A stretch of 64,000 nucleotides of DNA from Ectothiorhodospira shaposhnikovii (GTDB lineage: Bacteria; Pseudomonadota; Gammaproteobacteria; Ectothiorhodospirales; Ectothiorhodospiraceae), in NCBI RefSeq assembly GCF_022227765.1, contig NZ_JAJMLZ010000001.1, positions 434,001-498,000 on the forward strand, given 5' to 3'. Within the stretch, counting starts at the first letter, position 1, and every line of letters begins with the position of its first letter. Shown here one piece after another: positions 56,450 through 64,000 of the stretch. The position numbers and the translations under genes are program-made. The notes under the pieces were generated by a model. The model saw nothing but the letters and a program-made list of their open reading frames with translations. It did not search any database and was not told where the DNA came from.

Positions 56450-57456
56450 TGAAAATCCTGGTCACCGGCACTGCCGGCTTTATCGGCTCGGCCCTGGCCC
56501 TGCGTCTGCTGGCGCGGGGGGATGAGGTCATCGGCGTCGATAATCTCAACGACTATTACGACGTCAATCTCAAGCTGGCCCGTCTGGAGCGGGTGAAGGC
56601 CCATCCCGGCTTTACGGACGTGCGGGCCGATATCTCCGATCGTGCCGCGATGGAAGACCTGTTCGCCCGTCACAAGCCCCAGCGGGTGGTGAACCTGGCG
56701 GCGCAGGCCGGGGTGCGCTATTCCCTGGAGAATCCACACGCCTATGTGGAAACCAATCTGGTGGGGTTCATCAACATCCTCGAAGGCTGCCGTCACCACG
56801 GGGTGGAGAACCTGGTCTACGCCTCCTCCAGTTCCGTCTACGGGGCCAACACCACCATGCCCTTCACCGTCCACGACAACGTGGATCATCCCATGAGCCT
56901 CTACGCCGCCAGCAAGAAGGCCAATGAACTCATGGCCCATACCTATAGCTCCCTCTACGGCCTGCCCACGGTGGGGCTGCGCTTCTTCACCGTCTACGGC
57001 CCCTGGGGGCGCCCGGACATGGCCCTGTTCATGTTCACCCGCAACATCCTGGAGGGCAAACCCATCGATGTCTTCAACTACGGTCGTCATCGCCGGGACT
57101 TCACCTATATCGATGACATCGTGGAAGGGGTGATCCGCACCCTGGACCGGGTGGCCGAGCCGAACCCGGCCTGGTCCGGTGCCGAGCCCGACTCCGCCAC
57201 CAGCTTTGCCCCCTACCGGCTCTACAACATCGGCAACAACCAGCCGGTGGAACTGCTCCATTACATTCAGGTACTGGAGGACTGCCTGGGCATGAAGGCG
57301 GAAAAGAACCTGCTGCCCCTGCAGCCGGGTGACGTGCCGGATACCTATGCGGACGTGCAGGACCTGGTGAACGACGTCGGGTATCGTCCGTGTACGCCGG
57401 TGGAGCAGGGCGTGGAGAACTTCGTGCGCTGGTATCGGGACTTCTATAAGGTTTGA
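56449..57456 (+). CDS. UDP-glucuronate 4-epimerase-like NAD-dependent epimerase
   Basis: A 335-residue extended short-chain dehydrogenase: [20 protein letters not shown] (NAD site), [20 protein letters not shown] (the DN-x-N-x-YYD pattern typical of UDP-GlcA 4-epimerases), [27 protein letters not shown] and the catalytic [20 protein letters not shown], then [19 protein letters not shown]. With the dehydrogenase upstream it would provide uronic acid building blocks such as UDP-GalA for capsule or O-antigen. Start chosen at the ATG overlapping the upstream stop. Confidence 0.9.
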   Translation: MKILVTGTAGFIGSALALRLLARGDEVIGVDNLNDYYDVNLKLARLERVKAHPGFTDVRADISDRAAMEDLFARHKPQRVVNLAAQAGVRYSLENPHAYVETNLVGFINILEGCRHHGVENLVYASSSSVYGANTTMPFTVHDNVDHPMSLYAASKKANELMAHTYSSLYGLPTVGLRFFTVYGPWGRPDMALFMFTRNILEGKPIDVFNYGRHRRDFTYIDDIVEGVIRTLDRVAEPNPAWSGAEPDSATSFAPYRLYNIGNNQPVELLHYIQVLEDCLGMKAEKNLLPLQPGDVPDTYADVQDLVNDVGYRPCTPVEQGVENFVRWYRDFYKV

Positions 57457-57460
57457 TGCA

Positions 57461-58822
57461 ATGACCGATCGTCTTGCCTGTTTCAAGGCCTATGACATCC
57501 GCGGCCGTGTCCCCGATGAGCTGAATCCGGAGCTGGCCCGGCGCATCGGCCGGGCCTACGCCCGCGTCATCCGTCCGGCGGGGCCGGTGGCGGTGGGCGA
57601 GGATATTCGTCTGAGCAGTCCGGCACTGGCGCGAGCACTGGTGCAGGGATTGAACGAGTCGGGGGTGGACACCCGGTCCCTGGGACTGTGCGGCACCGAG
57701 ACCGTCTACCATGCCGCGTCACTGCCCGGCATGGGGGGCGGCATCATGGTCACCGCCAGCCACAATCCCATGGACTACAACGGCATGAAGCTGGTGAAGG
57801 CGGGCGCCGTGCCCATCAGCGGCGACAGCGGCCTGAACGAGATCGAGGCCCTGGCCCGTGATGCCGTCCCGGTCGAGGGCCATGTGCAGATGGGCCGGGA
57901 CGAGCCGCTGGACGTGATGGCCGGCTATGTGGAGCGGGTGCTGGGTCTGGTGGATGAGTCGGTGCTCAGACCGCTGCATCTGGTGGTGAATGCGGGCAAT
58001 GGGGCCGCCGGTCCCACCTTCGATGCCCTGGCCGCCCGGTTGCCCTTCCGGGTGACCCGGGTTCACCATGCCCCCGACGGCCGTTTCCCCAACGGTATTC
58101 CCAATCCCCTGTTGCCGGAGAACCGCAGTGCCACCGCCGACGCGGTGAAGGCCCACGGAGCGGATCTGGGAATCGCCTGGGATGGCGATTTCGACCGCTG
58201 CTTTCTGTTCGACGAGCAGGGCCGGTTCGTGGAAGGCTATTACGTGGTGGGGCTGCTGGCGGCCCAGTTGCTGGAACGCCATCCGGGGGAGAAAATTGTC
58301 CATGACCCGCGCCTGACCTGGAACACGGTGGAAATGGTTCAGTCGGCCGGTGGCGTGCCGGTGATGAGCAAGACCGGACATGCCTTCATCAAGGAGCGCA
58401 TGCGTCTCGAAGACGCCCTCTATGGCGGGGAGATGTCGGCCCATCATTACTTCCGCGACTTTGCCTACTGCGACAGCGGCATGATTCCCTGGCTGCTGGT
58501 GGCCGAGCGCATGTGCCGGACCGGTCAGCCCCTGTCCGCGCTGGTGGACGAGCGGATGCGGGCCTTTCCCTGCAGCGGCGAGATCAATTTCCGGGTGGCG
58601 GACGTGGCGCGGACCCTTGCCAGGATCGGCCAGGTGTTCCGGGATCGTGCCCTGGAAGAAGATGACACCGATGGCCTGAGTATGGGCTTCGGCGACTGGC
58701 GCTTCAATCTGCGGGGTTCCAACACGGAACCGGTGATCCGGCTGAACGTGGAGTCGCGGGGGGACGAGGCCCTGATGCGTACCCGGACGGCGTTGCTGTC
58801 CGGGCTGATTCAGGAAGCCTGA
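57461..58822 (+). CDS. cpsG: phosphomannomutase (CpsG/ManB type)
   Basis: A 453-residue alpha-D-phosphohexomutase making mannose-1-phosphate for GDP-mannose. The N-terminus [20 protein letters not shown], the phosphoserine loop [20 protein letters not shown], the metal loop [14 protein letters not shown], the sugar loop [20 protein letters not shown] and the phosphate loop [15 protein letters not shown] are all intact. Length equals E. coli CpsG (456). Four bases after the epimerase gene, so the three sugar genes form one operon. Mannose-1-phosphate guanylyltransferase is not in the window. Confidence 0.92.
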   Translation: MTDRLACFKAYDIRGRVPDELNPELARRIGRAYARVIRPAGPVAVGEDIRLSSPALARALVQGLNESGVDTRSLGLCGTETVYHAASLPGMGGGIMVTASHNPMDYNGMKLVKAGAVPISGDSGLNEIEALARDAVPVEGHVQMGRDEPLDVMAGYVERVLGLVDESVLRPLHLVVNAGNGAAGPTFDALAARLPFRVTRVHHAPDGRFPNGIPNPLLPENRSATADAVKAHGADLGIAWDGDFDRCFLFDEQGRFVEGYYVVGLLAAQLLERHPGEKIVHDPRLTWNTVEMVQSAGGVPVMSKTGHAFIKERMRLEDALYGGEMSAHHYFRDFAYCDSGMIPWLLVAERMCRTGQPLSALVDERMRAFPCSGEINFRVADVARTLARIGQVFRDRALEEDDTDGLSMGFGDWRFNLRGSNTEPVIRLNVESRGDEALMRTRTALLSGLIQEA

Positions 58823-58831
58823 GTCTTTTCG

Positions 58832-58870
58832 GCCCTCACCCCAACCCCTCTCCCAAGGGGAGAGGGGCCT
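58832..58870. repeat. CCCTCTCCC-type inverted repeat
   Basis: CCCTCACCCCAACCCCTCTCCC followed by GGGGAGAGGGG; the 10-bp arms CCCCTCTCCC/GGGAGAGGGG enclose three bases. It belongs to a kind of repeat common between convergent genes in proteobacteria and sits here between cpsG and the PPIase gene. Confidence 0.75.
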
Positions 58871-58888
58871 GAGTGGGTCGGCCCGCCG

Positions 58889-59725
58889 TCAGGGAGAAAG
58901 GCGGTCCTCACGCACTTCCACCCGGGCTTCCTGTCGGAGCCGTTCCACATAGTCCTGCAGGGCTCTTCGGGCCAGGATCTGCTCCAGTTGTTCCTGCACT
59001 TCGGCAAAGGGGGGCGGCTCGATGTCCCGGCTGTCTTCGCGCAGGATCACATGCCAGCCGAATTCCGTTTCCACCGGCTCATGGGTGAAACGGCCATTCT
59101 CCAACGCCAGTACCGCGTCCGAGAAGTCCGGCACCATCATGTCCGCGCTGAACCAGCCCAGATCGCCACCGGCGGAGGCGGAGCCATCCTCCGAATATTC
59201 CCGTGCCAGGGCCGCGAAGTCTTCTCCCGCCTCAAGGCGTGTGATCAGCGCCGCTGCTTCTTCCTGCGTCGCCACCAGGATATGGCGGGCCCGCAGTTCC
59301 AGGGTGTCCATGTCCGCCACCTGACGGTCATATTCGGCGCGCAGGTCCGCCTCGGTGAAGTTCAGGTCGTCCAGAAAATTCTCCACCTGAGTGTTGATCA
59401 GCAGGTTGGTGCGCATGCGTTCCATCTGCCGCACCATCCGCGGATCCTTGTCCAGTCCCGCCCTCAGGGCCGCCTGGCGCAGCAGTTCCATGTTGATCAG
59501 CTCCTCCAGCGCCATGTCCGGGGTCTGCATGCCGCCATGGTGGCCGGACATGCGGCTCAGGGACAGGAAATCGGCCAGGTCGCTGTCATAGATGGGGCTG
59601 TCGTTGACCATGGCCACCGGCTCGCCGCGGGTGGCGTCGGTCGTCGTTTCGGGGTCGTTGCCGGAGCAGGCCGACAGGGTGAAGGCCAGGGCGGCAGCCA
59701 GGGGAATCAGCTTGAAGGAGTGCAT
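58889..59725 (-). CDS. parvulin-type peptidyl-prolyl isomerase lipoprotein
   Basis: A 278-residue lipoprotein: signal peptide with lipobox TLSAC (Cys about residue 20), an N-terminal SurA-like helical domain (about 35-130) and a parvulin domain (about 140-230: LRARHILVATQEEAAALITR, AREYSEDGSASAGGDLGWFS, VPDFSDAVLALENGRFTHEP, VETEFGWHVILREDSRDIEP). It resembles PrsA/PpiC foldases that help folding of exported proteins. I chose the Met at the signal peptide; 12 further in-frame codons upstream lack signal character. Confidence 0.88.
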   Translation of the reverse strand: MHSFKLIPLAAALAFTLSACSGNDPETTTDATRGEPVAMVNDSPIYDSDLADFLSLSRMSGHHGGMQTPDMALEELINMELLRQAALRAGLDKDPRMVRQMERMRTNLLINTQVENFLDDLNFTEADLRAEYDRQVADMDTLELRARHILVATQEEAAALITRLEAGEDFAALAREYSEDGSASAGGDLGWFSADMMVPDFSDAVLALENGRFTHEPVETEFGWHVILREDSRDIEPPPFAEVQEQLEQILARRALQDYVERLRQEARVEVREDRLSP

Positions 59726-59774
59726 CTGCAATGGGGTCCTTGTGGTGATGGGCGGGTTCAAGGCAGGGCCGGAA

Positions 59775-60074
59775 TCAGGGAAACACCAATTTGAAGGGCT
59801 TGACCGTCACCTGGGCATAGACACCGGCCGCCACATAAGGGTCCGTGTCGGCCCAGGCCTTGGCGGCATCCAGGGAGTCGAACTCGGCCACCACCAGGCT
59901 GCCGGTGAATCCGGCTGGACCGGGATCTTCCATGTCCAGGGCCGGGTGTGGCCCGGCCAGCACCAGCCGCCCCGCGTCCTGCAGGGCCTGCAGGCGTTCC
60001 AGGTGGGCGGGACGGGCGCCGCGGCGCTTCTCCAGGCTGTCTTCCACGTCCTGGCTGATGATGGCGTAGAGCAT
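59775..60074 (-). CDS. yciI: YciI family protein
   Basis: A 99-residue YCII-domain protein with a ferredoxin-like fold. Signature: [40 protein letters not shown] and [20 protein letters not shown], ending in [13 protein letters not shown]. The family histidine is in RPAHLERL and the aspartate in [12 protein letters not shown]. coli YciI is a putative enzyme of unknown reaction. It lies 50 bp upstream of the PPIase gene on the same strand, probably one transcript, and divergent from yciO. Confidence 0.92.
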   Translation of the reverse strand: MLYAIISQDVEDSLEKRRGARPAHLERLQALQDAGRLVLAGPHPALDMEDPGPAGFTGSLVVAEFDSLDAAKAWADTDPYVAAGVYAQVTVKPFKLVFP

Positions 60075-60232
60075 CGATGGGACTCCCTGGTTGATGGGTA
60101 ATGGCGCTTAGGGTAGCGCATGGTGGGGGGTTGGCACAGGGGCGGCTGTTTCAGAACTTCCAAGATGATTCGGGCACAAGCCCGCAGGTCTGATAAAATC
60201 ACCCTCCTGATACCGAATAACCGGGAATTGCC

Positions 60233-60859
60233 ATGAGCCGCGTGATCGAGATCCATCCGGTGGACCCTCAACCCCGCCTGATCCAGCAGGTGGTGGAAGT
60301 GGTGCAGGACGGCGGGGTCATCGTCTACCCCACCGATTCCTGCTACGCCCTGGGCTGCGCCATCGGCAACAAGTCCGGCATGGAGCGCATTCGGCGTATC
60401 CGTCAGCTGGATGAGCAGTATCACCTCACCCTGGTCTGCCGCGACCTGTCCGAGATCGCTACCTATGCCAAGGTGGGAAACACTTCCTACCGTCTGCTCA
60501 AGAGCCTCACCCCCGGTCCCTATGCCTTCCTGCTCAAGGCCACCCACGAGGTGCCCCGACGCCTGCAGCATCCCAAGCGCAAGAGCGTCGGCCTGCGGGT
60601 GCCGGATCACCCCATCACCCAGGCCATGCTCAAGTCCCTGGGACAGCCGCTCATGAGCAGCAGTCTGGAGATGCCCGGCGATGACCTGCCGTTGACCGAT
60701 ATCTACGAGATTCAGGAACGCCTGTCCTCCCAGGTGGACCTGATCATCGACGGCGGCCCCTGCGGCCTGGAGCCCACCACCGTGATCGACATGGAAAGCG
60801 ACGTGCCTCGACTGGTGCGTCGGGGCAAGGGCGAAGTGCCCCCCGGAGTGGAGGAGTGA
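60233..60859 (+). CDS. yciO: YciO-type threonylcarbamoyl-AMP synthase homologue
   Basis: A 208-residue Sua5/YrdC/YciO-fold protein. The nucleotide-binding region GGVIVYPTDSCYALGCAIGN, RIRRIRQLDEQYHLTLVCRD, LTPGPYAFLLKATHEVPRRL and KRKSVGLRVPDHPITQAML, and the C-terminal GGPCGLEPTTVIDMESDVPR, follow E. coli YciO closely. Family members with the YrdC fold make threonylcarbamoyl-AMP for tRNA t6A; YciO itself has weak activity and an unclear role. It is 28 bp upstream of the protease gene. Confidence 0.93.
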   Translation: MSRVIEIHPVDPQPRLIQQVVEVVQDGGVIVYPTDSCYALGCAIGNKSGMERIRRIRQLDEQYHLTLVCRDLSEIATYAKVGNTSYRLLKSLTPGPYAFLLKATHEVPRRLQHPKRKSVGLRVPDHPITQAMLKSLGQPLMSSSLEMPGDDLPLTDIYEIQERLSSQVDLIIDGGPCGLEPTTVIDMESDVPRLVRRGKGEVPPGVEE

Positions 60860-60887
60860 GGCCGGTTCGGGCGCGGAGGACGGACTG

Positions 60888-61568
60888 ATGGAAGGCATTC
60901 TGCAGATCATCGCCATCTGGGCCTTGCCGGTGTTGTTTGCCATCACCCTGCATGAGGCCTCCCACGGCTGGATGGCCAAGCAACTGGGAGATCCCACGGC
61001 CAAGATGCTGGGTCGTCTCACCGCCAACCCCATCAAGCATATCGATCCGGTGGGGACCATCGCCGTGCCCATCGGCCTGCTGATCTTCACCGCCCTGACG
61101 CCGGCGCCCCCCTTCGTTTTCGGCTGGGCCAAGCCGGTACCGGTGAATACCCGGAATCTGCGCAATCCCCAGCGGGACATGGCCATCGTGGCCGCCGCCG
61201 GACCCACCGCCAACCTGCTCATGGCCCTGTTCTGGGCGCTGATGATCAAGATCGGCCTGATGCTGCAGGGGACCTTCGACTGGGCGGCGGTGCCCCTGAT
61301 TTACATGGGCATGGCGGGAATCACCATCAACATCCTGCTGATGGTGCTGAACCTGCTGCCCATCCCCCCCCTGGATGGGGGACGGGTGGTGGCCGGTTTC
61401 CTGCCCGCCCGGATCGCCGCCCGTTACGAGCGTCTGGAGCCCTATGGCCTGGTGATCGTTCTGGCTTTGTTGTTCACGGGCATCCTGGGGGCGGTCCTGT
61501 TTCCCATTTTCGGGTTCATCGTGGATCTGATCCAGACCCTGTTTGCACTGCCGTCCTGGCGCATGTAA
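60888..61568 (+). CDS. site-2 protease family membrane metalloprotease (M50)
   Basis: A 226-residue membrane protease with five or six helices. The zinc motif HEASHG (HExxH) is in LPVLFAITLHEASHGWMAKQ at about residues 20-26; the third ligand lies in NLLPIPPLDGGRVVAGFLPA (about 155-172). The NPIKHIDPVGTIAVPIGLLI segment is typical of the YwhC/YydH-like subfamily without PDZ domain. It would cut transmembrane substrates; the target is unknown. It sits between yciO and trpS on the same strand. Confidence 0.92.
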   Translation: MEGILQIIAIWALPVLFAITLHEASHGWMAKQLGDPTAKMLGRLTANPIKHIDPVGTIAVPIGLLIFTALTPAPPFVFGWAKPVPVNTRNLRNPQRDMAIVAAAGPTANLLMALFWALMIKIGLMLQGTFDWAAVPLIYMGMAGITINILLMVLNLLPIPPLDGGRVVAGFLPARIAARYERLEPYGLVIVLALLFTGILGAVLFPIFGFIVDLIQTLFALPSWRM

Positions 61569-61619
61569 CCACCTTAAGTCTTCAACCTTCATCCCATCGA
61601 GCACACCCAAGGAGTCCAC

Positions 61620-62837
61620 TTGAGTTCCCTGCCTGCACAAAACCAGCGCGTCCTGTCCGGCATGCGTCCGACGGGCCGACTGCATCTGGGTCATTATCAC
61701 GGCGTCCTCAAGAACTGGGTCGAATTGCAGCATTCCTATGAATGTCTGTTCTTCGTGGCCGACTGGCACGCCCTCACCACCCACTATGAAGATCCCGGCA
61801 TCCTCGGCGAGAGCGTCTGGGACATGGTGGTGGACTGGTTGGCGGCGGGCGTGAGCCCGGGTTCGGCGCGTATCTTCATCCAGTCCCGGGTGCCGGAACA
61901 CGCCGAGCTGCATCTTTTGCTGTCCATGATCACGCCCCTGGGCTGGCTGGAGCGGGTGCCCACCTACAAGGACCAGCAGGAAAAGCTCAAGGAAAAGGAT
62001 CTGGCCACCTACGGTTTTTTGGGCTACCCGCTGCTGCAAAGCGCGGACATCCTCATCTACAAGGCGGGTCTGGTGCCGGTGGGCGAGGACCAGGTGGCCC
62101 ACCTGGAAATCACCCGCGAGGTGGCACGTCGCTTCAATCACCTCTATGGGCGTGAACCCGGCTTCGAGGAAAAGGCCGAGGCGGCCGCCGATAAGATGGG
62201 CAAGAAGAACGCCCGCATGTACCGGGATCTTCGCCGCCGCTACCAGGAACAGGGTGAGGACGAGGCCCTGGACGTGGCCCGCGCCCTGCTGGAAAGCCAG
62301 CAGAACATCTCCCTGGGTGACCGGGAGCGTCTGTTCGGCTATCTGGAAGGCAGCGGCCGCATCATCCTGCCCGAACCCCACCCCATGCTCACCAAGGCCT
62401 CCAAGATGCCCGGCCTGGACGGCCAGAAGATGTCCAAGTCCTACGGCAACACCATCTCCCTGCGGGATGAGCCGGCGGAGGTGGAAAAGAAGATCCGTAC
62501 CATGCCCACGGACCCGGCCCGGGTGCGCCGCACCGATCCGGGCAATCCGGACAAATGCCCGGTCTGGTCCCTGCACCAGATCTACACCGGCGAGGATGTC
62601 CATCAGTGGGTGCAGGAGGGCTGTCGTAGCGCCGGTATCGGCTGCGTGGAATGCAAGCAGCCGGTGGTGGATGCGGTGCTCGACGAACTGCGGCCCATGC
62701 AGGCCCGTGCCCGGGAATACGAGTCCGATCCGAACCTGGTCCGGTCCGTGGTGGCGGAAGGCTGCGAGGCCGCCCGCGACATCGCCCGGGATACCCTGGA
62801 TGAAGTCCGGCGCAGCATGGGGCTGGCCTACCGATGA
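61620..62837 (+). CDS. trpS: tryptophan--tRNA ligase
   Basis: A 405-residue class I synthetase. The HIGH-type motif is SGMRPTGRLHLGHYHGVLKN, the tryptophan pocket contains FVADWHALTTHYEDP, and the KMSKS motif is in LDGQKMSKSYGNTISLRD. It is about 70 residues longer than E. coli TrpRS because of an insertion (about 180-250) before the KMSKS region, as known from Pseudomonas-type enzymes. The start codon is TTG preceded by AAGGAG. It overlaps scpA by four bases. Confidence 0.96.
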   Translation: MSSLPAQNQRVLSGMRPTGRLHLGHYHGVLKNWVELQHSYECLFFVADWHALTTHYEDPGILGESVWDMVVDWLAAGVSPGSARIFIQSRVPEHAELHLLLSMITPLGWLERVPTYKDQQEKLKEKDLATYGFLGYPLLQSADILIYKAGLVPVGEDQVAHLEITREVARRFNHLYGREPGFEEKAEAAADKMGKKNARMYRDLRRRYQEQGEDEALDVARALLESQQNISLGDRERLFGYLEGSGRIILPEPHPMLTKASKMPGLDGQKMSKSYGNTISLRDEPAEVEKKIRTMPTDPARVRRTDPGNPDKCPVWSLHQIYTGEDVHQWVQEGCRSAGIGCVECKQPVVDAVLDELRPMQARAREYESDPNLVRSVVAEGCEAARDIARDTLDEVRRSMGLAYR

Positions 62838-63679
62838 GTGCCGAACCCGCGGCCCTGTCACCGGCGCCGGACGGTGCCGGGCAGGCCGGGGGGGCGCCGC
62901 TGGCCATCGTCCGCGGAGAACCGCTGACCCTGGTGCCCAGGGATCTCTACATCCCGCCGGATGCCCTGGAGGTCTTTCTGGAGACCTTCGAGGGGCCGCT
63001 GGATCTACTCCTGTACCTGATCAAGCGCCAGAACCTGGATATTCTGGACATCCCCATTGCCGAGATCACCCGTCAGTACATGGGGTATATCGAGCTGATG
63101 CAGGAGATGCGTCTGGAACTGGCCGCGGAGTATCTGGTGATGGCGGCCATGCTGGCGGAGATCAAGTCCCGCATGCTGCTGCCCCGGTCCGCGGCGGTGG
63201 AGGACGAGGACGATCCCCGGGCCGAACTGGTGCGGCGGCTGCAGGAATATGAACAGTTCAGGCAGGCGGCACAGGACCTGGACGACTTGCCCAGGCTGGA
63301 GCGGGATATCTTCCCGGCCACCCTGGAGCCGCCGCCGCTCACGGGCGAGCGACCACTGCCGGAGGTGGGGCTGGATGAGTTGTTGCTGGCCCTGCGGGAG
63401 GTGCTGCAGCGGGCGGATATGTTTACCCATCATCAGATCCGGCGGGAGCCCCTGTCGGTGCGCGAGCGCATGTCCCGGGTGCTGGAGGCCCTGGGGCAAG
63501 GGCCGGTGCCGTTTGCGGCCCTGTTCACCCTGGAGGAAGGCCGGCGGGGGGTGGTGGTCACCTTCCTGGCGGTGCTGGAACTGCTCAAGGCCCATCTGGT
63601 GGAGCTGGCGCAGGCGGAACTGTTTGCCCCCATCTACCTGAGCGCGGCAAGACGCGCCGATGTTGCCCATGACACCTGA
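62834..63679 (+). CDS. scpA: segregation and condensation protein A
   Basis: A 281-residue kleisin that links SMC heads with ScpB for chromosome segregation. Family motifs: FEGPLDLLLYLIKRQNLDIL, DIPIAEITRQYMGYIELMQE, AAEYLVMAAMLAEIKSRMLL and LVRRLQEYEQFRQAAQDLDD. The C-terminal winged-helix contains VVTFLAVLELLKAHLVELAQ. An N-terminal Ala/Pro-rich extension of about 30 residues precedes the domain. The ATG overlaps the trpS stop; scpB follows with overlap. Confidence 0.95.
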   Translation: MSAEPAALSPAPDGAGQAGGAPLAIVRGEPLTLVPRDLYIPPDALEVFLETFEGPLDLLLYLIKRQNLDILDIPIAEITRQYMGYIELMQEMRLELAAEYLVMAAMLAEIKSRMLLPRSAAVEDEDDPRAELVRRLQEYEQFRQAAQDLDDLPRLERDIFPATLEPPPLTGERPLPEVGLDELLLALREVLQRADMFTHHQIRREPLSVRERMSRVLEALGQGPVPFAALFTLEEGRRGVVVTFLAVLELLKAHLVELAQAELFAPIYLSAARRADVAHDT

Positions 63680-64000
63680 ACTGCTCTGTCGCATTCTGGA
63701 AGGCGCCCTTCTGGCCGCTGATCGCCCCCTCTCCCTGGAACAGATGGAACGGCTGTTCGAGGACGCCGAGCGGCCTTCCCGGGCCGAACTGCGCAAGGCC
63801 CTGGATGCCCTGGCCCAGGCCTGTGACGACCGGGGCTACGAGTTGCGTCAGGTGGGCAGCGGCTACCGTTTCCAGGTGCGCGAGGCCCTCTCGCCCTGGA
63901 TTTCCCGCCTGTGGGAGGAACGGCCGCCGCGGTATTCCCGCGCCCTGCTGGAGACCCTGGCCCTGATTGCCTACCGACAACCCATCACCCGGGCGGAGAT
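63669..64000 (+). CDS. scpB: segregation and condensation protein B (3' end outside window)
   Basis: The first 110 codons of ScpB, partner of ScpA in the SMC complex. Visible: LLCRILEGALLAADRPLSLE, LDALAQACDDRGYELRQVGS and the winged-helix beginning RYSRALLETLALIAYRQPIT. The start overlaps the scpA end by 11 bp; another ATG stands three codons upstream (63660), and neither has a clear ribosome-binding site. Confidence 0.9.
   Translation, partial: MTPELLCRILEGALLAADRPLSLEQMERLFEDAERPSRAELRKALDALAQACDDRGYELRQVGSGYRFQVREALSPWISRLWEERPPRYSRALLETLALIAYRQPITRAE

Noticed and set aside
60744-62861. 705-codon open frame on the minus strand opposite trpS
   Set aside because: Antisense to yciO, the protease gene and trpS, all clearly real; no motifs of its own.

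Overview
The window is a GC-rich, densely coding stretch of a gammaproteobacterial chromosome. The evidence is EF-P next to its beta-lysine ligase EpmA, a trpS-scpA-scpB block, YciO, YchJ and an Mla-like lipid transport operon. The nitrogen-fixation genes nifV-nifW-nifZ-nifM behind a NifA/sigma-54 promoter, with chemotaxis and many cyclic-di-GMP proteins, fit a motile free-living diazotroph. An Ectothiorhodospiraceae-like purple sulfur bacterium is my guess, but no gene here settles the taxon.

Layout. 1-5.7 kb: end of efp, epmA, a eukaryote-like phosphoglucomutase, a DUF1249 protein and a short isc operon (iscR-iscS-iscU). 5.7-10.3 kb: a moxR/DUF58/transglutaminase operon and a GNAT enzyme. 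10.3-14.0 kb: a four-gene MCE (Mla-like) ABC transporter operon. 14-18.1 kb: acuI-type reductase, an orphan ATPase of the histidine-kinase type, a small lipoprotein, tandem crcB genes, tRNA-Gly and tRNA-Cys. 18.3-30.1 kb: signalling proteins (HD-GYP, two GGDEF proteins, a chemoreceptor) interspersed with TauE, an FAD oxidoreductase and a DUF2339 membrane protein. A repeat of about 104 bp carrying DnaA-box-like sequences flanks the substrate-binding/GGDEF gene and the chemoreceptor gene.

30.1-38.4 kb is accessory in character. It holds a SIMPL-domain gene, an IS200/IS605-type element carrying an apparently intact IscB (OMEGA) nuclease with a structured non-coding region upstream (candidate omega RNA), small housekeeping genes, and a tight three-gene cassette. 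The cassette encodes an alpha/beta-hydrolase-like protein, a caspase-fold protease and a 549-residue protein of unknown fold. I regard it as the best candidate for an undescribed system here, possibly a protease-based defence or cell-death module. That role is inference.

38.5-52.9 kb: PQQ-type sugar dehydrogenase, a GGDEF-EAL protein, the nif genes, a 61-bp tandem repeat built on a palindrome, an MBL-fold hydrolase, citrate synthase, bfd-bfr iron storage (with a Fur-like site), tRNA-Arg and three small conserved proteins. 53.0-55.1 kb: a SNF2/SWIM helicase relic with a frameshift and a deletion removing the Walker A region. 55.2-58.8 kb: three sugar-nucleotide genes for surface polysaccharide. 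58.9-64 kb: a PPIase lipoprotein, YciI, YciO, a site-2 protease, trpS, scpA and the start of scpB.
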